From: Paraburkholderia caffeinilytica
GTDB lineage: Bacteria > Pseudomonadota > Gammaproteobacteria > Burkholderiales > Burkholderiaceae
Assembly (NCBI RefSeq): GCF_003368325.1
Contig: NZ_CP031467.1
Span: forward strand, 1,178,001 to 1,242,000
DNA: 64,000 nt
Reading direction: 5' to 3'
Shown: piece by piece, positions 10,603 to 18,639 of the stretch
How the letters are laid out: each line of letters opens with the position of its first letter
How positions within the stretch are numbered: the first letter of the stretch is position 1
Position numbers and translations under genes: made by a program
The notes under the pieces: model-generated
The model's input: only the letters and a program-made list of their open reading frames with translations
The model's database searches: none
What the model was told of the DNA's origin: nothing

Positions 10603-11901
10603 TCATCGGTAGGTACACACGTCGTGCAACGCATTCAGACGCCGCACCGGATCGGCGACATACGGGTTCGATTCGTCCCACGCGTAACCCGCCAGCACCG
10701 CGCTGATCATGCGACGGATCGACGGCGTCTGATCCGGGTAGAAAATGATGTCCTGCAACTCGCCCGTGTACCAGCGTTCGACAAACGCCCGGAACGTATC
10801 GATCCCCTTGCGCAACGGCACGTCGTAAGCCGCCGACCAGTCGACCTGCTCGCCATTTAGTTGCCGGTTCAACGTCTGCACCGCGAGATGCGCCGAGCGC
10901 AGCGCAATCGTCACGCCGGACGAGAACACCGGATCGAGAAATTCGCCCGCATTGCCGAGCAACGCATAGCCCGGTCCATGCAAGCGCTCGACATTCGCCG
11001 CGTAGCCGCCGATATGACGCACCGGCATCAGAAACGGCGCGTTGCCGATCAACGGGCCGAGTGTCGGCTCCTGCTGGATCAACTCGCGCAGTTTCGCGTC
11101 GCGCCCGGCTTCCGGCACATCGAGGAAACTGGCCTCGGCAACGCAACCCACCGACGACCGCCCGCCCGCCAGCGGAATCATCCAGAACCACACGTCGCGG
11201 CGCTCCGGATGCGTCGCCACGCAGATCTTGCTGCGGTCGGTCGCGCCGACCGGGATGCCATCGCGCACGTGCGTGAAGATCGCGGCGCGTGTCGGCATGC
11301 GCGTGGGCGCTTCGAGGTTCAGCAGGCGTGGCAGCACACGGCCGAAGCCGCTCGCGTCGAACACGAAGCGTGCCTCCACTTCATATGCGTTATCCCCATC
11401 GTCGATTACGTCGAGCACCGGATTGTTGCCGCTCTCGCCAGGATGCATCGCGCGGACCGCGTGGCCAAAGCGCACATCGGCGCCCTGTTCCGCCGCGCAG
11501 CGAATCAGAATATCGTCGAACACCGCGCGCTCCACCTGGTACGTGGTGCCCCACCCCGGCGAATGCTTGTCGCGGAAGTCAAACGCCGACGACTGGTCGC
11601 GGTAGACGAAATGCGCACCGTTCTTGTACTGGAAACCGGCTTCGACCACTGCTTGCAGCATGCCGGCCTCTTCGAGGTAAGCCATGCTTTGCGGCAGCAG
11701 ACTCTCACCGATCGAGAAACGCGGAAAATGCTGACGCTCCAGCACCAGCACCGAACGGCCTGACCGGCGCAAGAGCGCCGCTGCGACTGCGCCTGCAGGC
11801 CCCGCACCGATGATCGCTACGTCGACGGTGATGCGCTTTGACGAATGTGTACTCAAGGTTGCCTCAATCGTTTGCTTGCACGGAACAGCGTTACGCTGCA
11901 T
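10603..11901 (-). CDS. FAD-dependent oxidoreductase of the tryptophan-halogenase type
   Basis: 432 residues. It has an N-terminal dinucleotide-binding motif (IIGAGPAG, residues 30-37), the RFSIGESLLP segment (61-70) and the halogenase fingerprint WFWMIP (238-243). A lysine in QYKNGAHF (K93) lies where halogenases carry their catalytic lysine. A late FAD motif reads LLGNAGEFLDPVFSSG. It could halogenate or hydroxylate the aryl head of the pigment made by the adjacent cluster; xanthomonadin and flexirubin pigments are known to be halogenated. The reaction is inferred. A TTG 48 bp downstream is a possible alternative start. It diverges from the methyltransferase gene. Confidence 0.85.
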   Translation of the reverse strand: MQRNAVPCKQTIEATLSTHSSKRITVDVAIIGAGPAGAVAAALLRRSGRSVLVLERQHFPRFSIGESLLPQSMAYLEEAGMLQAVVEAGFQYKNGAHFVYRDQSSAFDFRDKHSPGWGTTYQVERAVFDDILIRCAAEQGADVRFGHAVRAMHPGESGNNPVLDVIDDGDNAYEVEARFVFDASGFGRVLPRLLNLEAPTRMPTRAAIFTHVRDGIPVGATDRSKICVATHPERRDVWFWMIPLAGGRSSVGCVAEASFLDVPEAGRDAKLRELIQQEPTLGPLIGNAPFLMPVRHIGGYAANVERLHGPGYALLGNAGEFLDPVFSSGVTIALRSAHLAVQTLNRQLNGEQVDWSAAYDVPLRKGIDTFRAFVERWYTGELQDIIFYPDQTPSIRRMISAVLAGYAWDESNPYVADPVRRLNALHDVCTYR

Positions 11902-11962
11902 CCTTACTTTTCGTTACAATTACGCTTCACAGCAAGAACAATATTTCGTCGCGGAGCCCAGC
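11902..11962. promoter_or_regulatory. Divergent promoter region, oxidoreductase and methyltransferase
   Basis: A 61-bp AT-rich gap between two divergent starts. TACAAT at 11915-11920 on + could be a -10 box, and GCGGAG at 11951-11956 is the ribosome-binding site that supports the GTG start at 11963. No operator repeat is evident. Confidence 0.4.
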
Positions 11963-12691
11963 GTGTCGCCATCCGAAACATCCAGCGTGCCTTTCGTGCC
12001 GGAAACGGCCTTCGGGATCTGGTTCCTGCGTACCTATACATGGGAACATCATGTGCTGCGGGTCGCGATCAACGACCTCAAACGCCTGATCGACGTACCC
12101 ATACCTGCTGCGCCGGTCATCGTCGACGTCGGCTGCGGGCAAGGCATTTCGTTCCGCCTGCTTGCCGACGCGTTCAAGCCGCGCCGCCTTGTGGGCGTCG
12201 ATTTTCACGAACCGTCGCTGACGCTTGCCGCCAATGCGGCCCACGCCTGTCGCGACAAGCTCGCCGATATCGAACTGCTGCACGGCGACTGCGCGCAATT
12301 GCCGCTGCCCGACGCCAGCGCCGATATCGTGTTCTGCCATCAAACCTTCCACCACCTCGTCGAGCAGGACCGCGCGCTCGCCGAATTCCGCCGCGTGCTC
12401 AAACCGGGCGGCATCCTGCTGTTCGCCGAATCCACCGACGCGTACATCAAGTCGTGGGTGATCCGGCTGCTGTTCCGCCATCCCATGCACGTGCAAAAAA
12501 GCGCCGACGGCTATCTCGACATGATCCGCCGCGGCGGTTTCCGCTTCGATCAGCGCAACGTCTCGCTGCCATACCTCTGGTGGAGCCGCGCGAAAGACTT
12601 CGGCCTGCTCGAGCGCCTTGGCCTGACCCGTCCGCAGCCTGGCAAGCGTCGCGAAACGCTGGTCAATGTCGCGGCGGTCAAGACAGATTGA
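11963..12691 (+). CDS. SAM-dependent class I methyltransferase
   Basis: 242 residues from a GTG at 11963 preceded by GCGGAG at good spacing; upstream ATGs in the same frame would overlap the divergent oxidoreductase. SAM-binding motif I reads VDVGCGQG (residues 54-61), followed by GVDF and the post-motif FCHQTFHHL and LKPGGILLFAE. It belongs to the ubiE/Methyltransf_11 type. It is the only + gene inside the pigment region. O-methylation of the aryl head group is plausible but unproven. Confidence 0.85.
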   Translation: MSPSETSSVPFVPETAFGIWFLRTYTWEHHVLRVAINDLKRLIDVPIPAAPVIVDVGCGQGISFRLLADAFKPRRLVGVDFHEPSLTLAANAAHACRDKLADIELLHGDCAQLPLPDASADIVFCHQTFHHLVEQDRALAEFRRVLKPGGILLFAESTDAYIKSWVIRLLFRHPMHVQKSADGYLDMIRRGGFRFDQRNVSLPYLWWSRAKDFGLLERLGLTRPQPGKRRETLVNVAAVKTD

Positions 12692-12697
12692 ATCTCG

Positions 12698-12725
12698 CCA
12701 GTGCGGCGGCGCGCCACCGCACTGG
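12698..12725. terminator. Hairpin between convergent methyltransferase and lipoprotein genes
   Basis: The perfect 9-bp arms CCAGTGCGG (12698-12706) and CCGCACTGG (12717-12725) surround a 10-nt GC-rich loop seven bases after the methyltransferase stop. There is no T run on +, so it may act as a weak terminator or an mRNA 3' end protector. Confidence 0.5.
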
Positions 12726-12796
12726 TAAGCATCACGGTGGGTCTATTTGCGTGCTTGATTGCGCGCTTATTTGCATCCTCGACACCACTTCGGTGA

Positions 12797-13240
12797 TCAT
12801 TTGCCGCGCAGCGTCACCACATCGCCCTTCAGCGCCACACCAGCAATTACCGCGCCCGCGCCACACGTGAACTCCGTTGCGCTCTCACGCACTTCGTTCT
12901 TGTAGTTGCTCTTGATGTTGATCACCGCATTACCGCCTTCCTTGCGCGCACGATCCTGCAACTCGATCACCGCCGACAGGAACACGTGCTGGCACGCCTC
13001 CAGGTCGCTCTTGCCGAAGGCGTTGGTCTTCTTGTTGGTCGCGAATTCGCCCATCGTCTTGACCACAGCCGGATGGCGCTGGCCCGCGAAATACAACGCG
13101 ATGTCGGTACCGACCTTGCCAGGTTCGCTCTGCAGCGCCGGTGCAACCGGATAGTTGTCAACCGTGTCGCGGGCAAAAGCCTGAGTCGCGCTCAACATGA
13201 CGAGCGATGCCAACAACGCAAACAGCACATTGCGTTTCAT
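12797..13240 (-). CDS. Small exported protein, paralogue of the next gene upstream
   Basis: 147 residues with a cleavable signal peptide (hydrophobic LLASLVMLSA, then AFA-R). It has no lipobox. The mature part ends in TEFTCG followed by an alanine-rich stretch, and contains GGNAVINIKS after a cysteine-bearing helix. The same layout occurs in the 143-residue lipoprotein 64 bp upstream, so the two are tandem paralogues. The fold resembles small alpha/beta envelope proteins with a GNAVI strand. The function is unknown; its place at the end of the pigment operon suggests an envelope role in export or anchoring. Confidence 0.75.
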   Translation of the reverse strand: MKRNVLFALLASLVMLSATQAFARDTVDNYPVAPALQSEPGKVGTDIALYFAGQRHPAVVKTMGEFATNKKTNAFGKSDLEACQHVFLSAVIELQDRARKEGGNAVINIKSNYKNEVRESATEFTCGAGAVIAGVALKGDVVTLRGK

Positions 13241-13303
13241 TGAAACCCCTTGGTGGTTCTTCTTGCTCTATCGAGATGTATTGAGTCGTATCGACGATCA
13301 GGC

Positions 13304-13735
13304 CTAGTTCGCTTCAAGCACGACAAGCTGGCCGCTCACGGCAATGGCGGCCGCGCTGGGGCTCACGCCGCACGTGAAGTCGGTCGACGACTTGCTTTCG
13401 GTGCTATGAAAGCGGGTCGATACGTCGATCACGGCGTTGGCGTTGCGTTCATGGGCCGCCGCGCGCAGCTTCCGCACGGCTTCGGCAAGCGCTTGATGGC
13501 AGGCGTCGTCGGGATTCGCCACCTTGCGCGCGATCCGCACCGAGTAGGACACGTCGCCCAACCTGGCCGTCACGGCCGGGTGGCTCTGCTGGCCGAAATA
13601 CACCGGCACGCCGTCGCGAGACTGAGCGCCGGCCGCCTCGAACGGCACCGACTTCACGTCCGTGGCACACCCCGCCTGCGTCAGCACCACCGCTGCCAGC
13701 GCACCCAGTACAAAAACTTTTTTCATTTTTATCAC
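13304..13735 (-). CDS. Small lipoprotein at the end of the pigment operon
   Basis: 143 residues. The signal peptide ends in a lipobox, LTQAGC, so the mature protein is an envelope lipoprotein. It has the motifs ERNANAVIDV and STDFTCG, which match GGNAVINI and TEFTCG of the neighbouring 147-residue protein. Its start lies 28 bp after the ketosynthase stop, close enough for cotranscription. The function is not recognised. Confidence 0.75.
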   Translation of the reverse strand: MIKMKKVFVLGALAAVVLTQAGCATDVKSVPFEAAGAQSRDGVPVYFGQQSHPAVTARLGDVSYSVRIARKVANPDDACHQALAEAVRKLRAAAHERNANAVIDVSTRFHSTESKSSTDFTCGVSPSAAAIAVSGQLVVLEAN

Positions 13736-13762
13736 CCTCGTTTTTTAAAAATCGCGGCCGGT

Positions 13763-15016
13763 TCAACCGCCTTGCCACGCTTCAAATATCAGGCTTGCGC
13801 AACTGCCGCCGAACCCGAATGAAATCGACATCGCCGAGCCGATGCGGGCGTCGCGCGTCGTGCGCACGAGCGGCATGCCGTCGACGCCCGGCTCCGGCGT
13901 CTCGATGCCCGCCGTACCCGCGATGAAACCGTCGCGCATCATCAGCAACGTGTAGATCGCCTCATGCGCGCCGCATGCGCCGAGCGGATGCCCGGTCATG
14001 CCTTTGGTCGACGAAAAGGCGGGAATCTCACCGCCGCCGATGCCGCCTGCCTGGTCGCCAAATACGTCGATCAAGGCACGCAATTCCTCGACGTCGCCAA
14101 GCGGTGTCGACGGAGCGTGTGTGTTGACATAGTCGGGGCGCTTGCCCGCTTCGCTCAACGCGCCGCGCATCGCCCGTGCGATGCCTGCCGCATGCGGCGT
14201 GACCATGCCCGCCGGGTCCGTGCAGTCGCCGAAACCGGTTAGCTCGGCGTAAATGCGAGCCCCACGCGCCAACGCGTGATCGAGCGCTTCGAGCACCAGC
14301 ACGCCGCCGCCCGAAGCGATCACAAAGCCGTCGCGCGCCGTGTCGTAGGGACGCGAAGCACGCTGCGGCGTGTCGTTGAAGCCGCGCGACAGCGCCCCCA
14401 TTGCGTCGAACATCAGCGTCATGTTGTCGTGCAACGACTCGCTGCCGCCGGCCAGCACGATGTGCTGGCGGCCGGTCTGGATCAGCTGCATCGCCTGGCC
14501 GATGGCGAGCGCCGACGTCGTGCAGGCCGACGACGGCGAATAGCTCACGCCCTCGAATCCGAATACCTGCGCGACGTTGGCCGACGCGGTGCTGCTCATT
14601 GCATGCGGAACCGTATACGGCGGCACTTTGTCCACGCCGCGCGTATTCGCGATCGACATCGACGCGTCGTAACTCGATATCGTGCCGACACCCGAGCCGA
14701 TCACCGTGCCGGCGCGCGGCGAACGCAGTGCGGCGGGATCGAGCCCGGCATCGTCGATCGCCTTGCGCGCGGCGTGGCACGCAAAGCGCGCGGTGTCGCC
14801 CATGAAGCGTTCGAACTTGCGCTCGAATGGCAGCTCCTGCGCGACCGATGCAACGCCCGCCACCTGCGAAGCGAAACCGCGCTCGCGCCACGCGTCGATC
14901 AGCTCGATGCGCGAACGGCCCGCGCGCAACGCGGCGGACACGTCGTCGAGCGTATTGCCGAGGCACGACACGATCCCCATGCCGGTGACAACCACGCGTT
15001 GCAGCGGCACGCTCAT
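13763..15016 (-). CDS. Beta-ketoacyl-ACP synthase (FabB/FabF-type) of the aryl polyene cluster
   Basis: 417 residues with a complete condensing-enzyme triad: C165 in SSACTTSA, H300 in NTHAPST and H343 in MTGHPLGACG. It would elongate an ACP-bound polyene chain with malonyl-ACP. Its GTG/ATG start overlaps the stop of the upstream ketosynthase by four bases. It is the third ketosynthase of the cluster in transcriptional order, and the one closest to FabB. Having three active KS genes plus a chain-length-factor homologue is typical of aryl polyene systems. Confidence 0.93.
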   Translation of the reverse strand: MSVPLQRVVVTGMGIVSCLGNTLDDVSAALRAGRSRIELIDAWRERGFASQVAGVASVAQELPFERKFERFMGDTARFACHAARKAIDDAGLDPAALRSPRAGTVIGSGVGTISSYDASMSIANTRGVDKVPPYTVPHAMSSTASANVAQVFGFEGVSYSPSSACTTSALAIGQAMQLIQTGRQHIVLAGGSESLHDNMTLMFDAMGALSRGFNDTPQRASRPYDTARDGFVIASGGGVLVLEALDHALARGARIYAELTGFGDCTDPAGMVTPHAAGIARAMRGALSEAGKRPDYVNTHAPSTPLGDVEELRALIDVFGDQAGGIGGGEIPAFSSTKGMTGHPLGACGAHEAIYTLLMMRDGFIAGTAGIETPEPGVDGMPLVRTTRDARIGSAMSISFGFGGSCASLIFEAWQGG

Positions 15017-16239
15017 CGAACGCGCCTGAAAATCAGCGACGTGTTGATGCCGCCGAATGCAAAGTTATTGCTCATCACATGTTCGGCGTCGATCTCACGG
15101 CCGGCGCCGACGATGTAATCGAGCGGCGCGCAAGCCGGATCGACGTTCTCCAGATTCAAGGTCGGGGCATACCAGTTGCGCTTCATCATCTCGATGGTCC
15201 ACCACGCCTCCAGCGCACCGCATGCACCGAGCGTATGACCGACATAGCTCTTGAGCGAACTGATCGGCATGCGCGCGCCGAAGGTCTGCTCGGTCGCCTG
15301 GCTTTCGGCGATGTCGCCACGGTCCGTGGAGGTGCCGTGCGCGTTCACATAAGCGATCGCCTCGGGCGGCAGTTGCGCGTCTTTCAAGGCGAGCTGCATG
15401 GCCAGCGCCATGGTTTCGGCGGTCGGCTGGGTCATGTGCGCGCCATCCGAATTGCAGCCGAAGCCGACGATCTCCGCATGAATCCGCGCGCCGCGCGCCA
15501 CTGCGTGTTCGTATTCCTCGAGCACCAGCGTTGCCGCGCCTTCGCCAACCACGAGGCCGTCACGCGCGGCATCGAACGGACGCGGCGTGAGATGCGGCTC
15601 GTCGTTGCGCGTGCTGGTGGCGTACAGCGTGTCGAATACCGCGACCGCCGGACCCGACATTTCTTCCGCGCCGCCCGCCAGCATCAGCGTCTGCTTGCCG
15701 GTCTGGATCGCTTCATACGCATAGCCGATCGCCTGACTGCCCGATGCGCACGCGCACGAGGTCGGAATGATCCGCCCTTTCAGATCCCAGAACAGGCTGA
15801 CGTTGACGGCCGTGGTGTGCGGCATCATCTGCACGTAGCTGTTCGACGTGACGTCGCTCATCGAGCCGGTTTCGAGCATCGTGCCGAACGCGCGAATCGG
15901 CTGCACCGAGCCCGACGACGAGCCGTAGGCGACGCCCATGCGGCCGTCCTTGATGGATACGTCGTCGGCGAGACCCGCGTCGGCGAGCGCCAGTTCGCTC
16001 GCGCGCACCGAGTACATCGACACCGGCCCCATCGAGCGGGTTTTCTTGCGCGGATAATGCGCAGGCACTGAGAAGCCCGGCAACGGACACGCGAGCCGCG
16101 TATGCAGCGACTCGAAGTAATCCCACTCGGGCATCCGGCGCACCGCGTTCACGCCGCTCTTCAGGCGCGCTTCGATGGCATCCCAGTCGTCGCCGAACGC
16201 CGTGACGCCCCCCATGCCGGTAATGACGACGCGTTTCAT
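15013..16239 (-). CDS. Beta-ketoacyl-ACP synthase (ApeR-like)
   Basis: 408 residues from the ATG at 16239; the frame stays open upstream through fabG, but the TAATG overlap with that gene fixes the start. The triad is complete: C164 in SCACASG, H301 in NAHGTST and H335 in YVGHTLGACG. It is more FabF-like than the next KS gene. The order dehydratase, reductase, KS corresponds to apeP-apeQ-apeR in described aryl polyene clusters; this assignment comes from position and family. Confidence 0.93.
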   Translation of the reverse strand: MKRVVITGMGGVTAFGDDWDAIEARLKSGVNAVRRMPEWDYFESLHTRLACPLPGFSVPAHYPRKKTRSMGPVSMYSVRASELALADAGLADDVSIKDGRMGVAYGSSSGSVQPIRAFGTMLETGSMSDVTSNSYVQMMPHTTAVNVSLFWDLKGRIIPTSCACASGSQAIGYAYEAIQTGKQTLMLAGGAEEMSGPAVAVFDTLYATSTRNDEPHLTPRPFDAARDGLVVGEGAATLVLEEYEHAVARGARIHAEIVGFGCNSDGAHMTQPTAETMALAMQLALKDAQLPPEAIAYVNAHGTSTDRGDIAESQATEQTFGARMPISSLKSYVGHTLGACGALEAWWTIEMMKRNWYAPTLNLENVDPACAPLDYIVGAGREIDAEHVMSNNFAFGGINTSLIFRRVR

Positions 16240-16964
16240 TACACCATCCCACCATTGACGCCGATCACCTGACGCGTGACATACGAAGCCGCATCCGACA
16301 TCAGGAAGCTGACCACGGACGCCACTTCGGCAGGCTGGCCGACGCGGTTCATCGGCACCGTCTTCAAGGCGTGCTCGAGCGGCACTTCGTCGAGCATGCC
16401 GGTGTCGATCAAACCCGGCGCGACGCAATTGACGGTGATGTTGCGCGTCGCCAGTTCGACGGCGAGCGCCTTGGTCGCGCCGATCAGGCCGGCCTTCGCC
16501 GCGCTGTAGTTGACCTGGCCGCGATTGCCCATCACGCCGGAGACCGAAGCGATCGTGACGATGCGCCCCCCCTTCTTCGCCCGCACCATCGGCATGGTCA
16601 GCGGATGGACGACGTTGTAGAACGAGTCGAGACCGGTCTCGATGACGATGTCCCAGTCCTCCTCGGTGAGCGCGGGGAATGCGGCGTCGCGCGTCACGCC
16701 CGCGCTGCATACGATGCCGTAGTAGGCGCCGTGCGTCACGGCATCCACTTCGAGTATTTCGCGGCACGCGGCGCGATCGCGCACGTCGAATTGCAGCACG
16801 CGCGCCGTACCGCCTTGCGCGGCAATGCCCGTTGCCACGGCTTCGGCTTCGGTGCGGCCCGTGCGGCAATGCACCGACACCGCGAAGCCGTCGGCGGCCA
16901 ACTTGTACGCAATCGCACGGCCGATGCCGCGGCTTGCGCCGGTAACGAGAACACGCCGGCTCAT
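16239..16964 (-). CDS. 3-oxoacyl-ACP reductase of the aryl polyene cluster (FabG-like)
   Basis: 241 residues, the size of FabG. It has the short-chain dehydrogenase cofactor motif TGASRGIG (8-15) and the catalytic S140, Y153 and K157 in YSAAK. It reduces the beta-keto group of the growing ACP-bound chain with NADPH. The ATGA overlap with the preceding dehydratase and the TAATG overlap with the following KS show tight coupling. It corresponds to ApeQ by position. Confidence 0.94.
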   Translation of the reverse strand: MSRRVLVTGASRGIGRAIAYKLAADGFAVSVHCRTGRTEAEAVATGIAAQGGTARVLQFDVRDRAACREILEVDAVTHGAYYGIVCSAGVTRDAAFPALTEEDWDIVIETGLDSFYNVVHPLTMPMVRAKKGGRIVTIASVSGVMGNRGQVNYSAAKAGLIGATKALAVELATRNITVNCVAPGLIDTGMLDEVPLEHALKTVPMNRVGQPAEVASVVSFLMSDAASYVTRQVIGVNGGMV

Positions 16965-17458
16965 GAACTGAAACTCCCTTCAATGAATGACTGAAAATCG
17001 CGCGGCTGAAAGACCTTGATGACCGCCTCGGCGCAACACACGTCGCCATGGTGGATCGTGCATTCGTAGGCGCCGTGGCCTTCTTCGCTGCGCAGCAATT
17101 CTGTTGCGCGGATCAGTAACCTGGAACCGCCGGCGAACGACGGTTGCAAGGCGCGATAGCTGCGCGAGCCGAGCAGCACACCGGGACGCGCCTGGCCACC
17201 GCCACGCATGGCCAGCAGCGCGACGTGCGCCGCAACGGCCTGCGCCATCAACTCGATGCCGATCCATGCGGGCATCGCGCCGTCGGCATCGGCATACCAG
17301 GCGTCGGCATGGACGGTGGCACGCGCACTCAGCGCGTCCTCGCTGAAGGTGTCGACGGCATCGATCAGCAGCATGGTGCCGCGATGCGGGATGATTGTTT
17401 CGATCGGTTGCAGGACGAGATCCTGAATGGAGAGCGTCTGGGTCATCGCGCGCGTCAC
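16961..17458 (-). CDS. Hotdog-fold dehydratase (ApeP-like)
   Basis: 165 residues from a GTG at 17458 that overlaps the previous stop (GTGA); an ATG at 17446 is the alternative. The IIPHRGTMLLID segment is the FabZ-type active-site helix region, and MPAWIGIELMAQAVAAH is the central helix. It would dehydrate beta-hydroxyacyl-ACP intermediates to leave the conjugated double bonds of the polyene. A second dehydratase domain is fused to the ligase gene of this cluster, as expected from the two dehydratases (ApeI and ApeP) of known systems. Confidence 0.88.
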   Translation of the reverse strand: MTRAMTQTLSIQDLVLQPIETIIPHRGTMLLIDAVDTFSEDALSARATVHADAWYADADGAMPAWIGIELMAQAVAAHVALLAMRGGGQARPGVLLGSRSYRALQPSFAGGSRLLIRATELLRSEEGHGAYECTIHHGDVCCAEAVIKVFQPRDFQSFIEGSFSS

Positions 17459-18639
17459 CGTTCAAGGATCAGGCTGACATTGCTGCCGCCGAACGCGAAA
17501 GAATTGCTCATCACGTACTGCGGTCCGGCGCCGCGCGGCAGAAAGCGCTCGCTTTCGACCAGATCCAGCACCGGCAAAGCAGGATCGGCGTCGCCGTCCC
17601 ACAGATGACGCGGCAGCGGCACGTCCTCTCGCGCCAGCGTGAGCCAAGCGAAAGCGAGCTCAGTCGCGCCCGCTGCGCCGAGTTGGTGGCCCGTCAGCGG
17701 CTTGGTGCCGCTCGTCGCCACGCCCTTGGGGAAGACACGCGCCATCAGCTTCGCTTCCATGTCGTCGTTCTTGCGGGTAGCGGTGGCATGCAGATTCACA
17801 TAGCCGATTGCCGACGGCGCGACGCCCGCATCGGCCAACGCCGCTCGCAGCGCGAGTTCGCCGCCCACACCGCGGGGGTCCGGCGAAGAAATATGATGTG
17901 CGTCGCTCGATTCGCCGACGCCCGCGAGTCTTACCGCGGCTTCGTCGCGGCTCATCAGGAACACGGCGGCGCCTTCGCCGACATTGATCCCGCAGCGATT
18001 GCGGCTCATCGGATTGGCGCGCACGCCGCTGGTCGATTCGAGCGAGGCGAAACCCTGCACGGTCAACTCGCACAGCGAATCGACGCCTCCGACCACCACC
18101 GCGTCGCACAGCCGTAATTGCAGCAAGCGGCGCGCGGACGCAAAGGCCTTCGCGCTCGACGTGCAAGCAGTCGAGATCGTGAACGCCGGGCCCTGCACGC
18201 CGAGCGCGGCGGCGGCAAATGGCGCGGCGGTACCGATCTCCATCTGCCGGTAATTGAAATTGGCGGGCAGGCCGCCCGCTTGCGCCTGATAGACGAACGC
18301 GGCTTCGGCCGCTTCGATACCCGACGTGCTGGTGCCGAGCACCACGCCGATCCGGTGCGCGCCGTAACGCTCGCGCGCCGCGTCGACCGTGGGTGCGATC
18401 TGCGTCAATGCGGCCAGCAGCAAGCGGTTATTGCGGCAGTCGTAACGCGCGAGCGCGGCCGGCGGCGCAAGATCGAGCGGCGCGAGCACGCTGCCGACAA
18501 AGGCTTCGCCGATGCCCGTATGTGCGTTCGCCATGCCGGGTGCGTGACCGGCGGCAAGCGCCGGGACGATTGCGTCGAGGTCGCCGCCGAGCGCATTGAT
18601 CATGCCGAGCGCGTGCAAATAAACTGATGGCGCCTTCAT
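17455..18639 (-). CDS. Beta-ketoacyl-ACP synthase (ApeO-like)
   Basis: 394 residues from the ATG at 18639 (ATGA overlap with the MMPL stop); the frame is open further upstream but only as antisense noise. C159 in STACTSS, H284 in NLHATAT and H318 in LTGHQLGAAG make up the triad. In known aryl polyene systems the ApeO ketosynthase pairs with the cysteine-less ApeC chain-length factor. The first gene of this operon is such a factor, so this is the best partner candidate. Confidence 0.92.
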   Translation of the reverse strand: MKAPSVYLHALGMINALGGDLDAIVPALAAGHAPGMANAHTGIGEAFVGSVLAPLDLAPPAALARYDCRNNRLLLAALTQIAPTVDAARERYGAHRIGVVLGTSTSGIEAAEAAFVYQAQAGGLPANFNYRQMEIGTAAPFAAAALGVQGPAFTISTACTSSAKAFASARRLLQLRLCDAVVVGGVDSLCELTVQGFASLESTSGVRANPMSRNRCGINVGEGAAVFLMSRDEAAVRLAGVGESSDAHHISSPDPRGVGGELALRAALADAGVAPSAIGYVNLHATATRKNDDMEAKLMARVFPKGVATSGTKPLTGHQLGAAGATELAFAWLTLAREDVPLPRHLWDGDADPALPVLDLVESERFLPRGAGPQYVMSNSFAFGGSNVSLILER

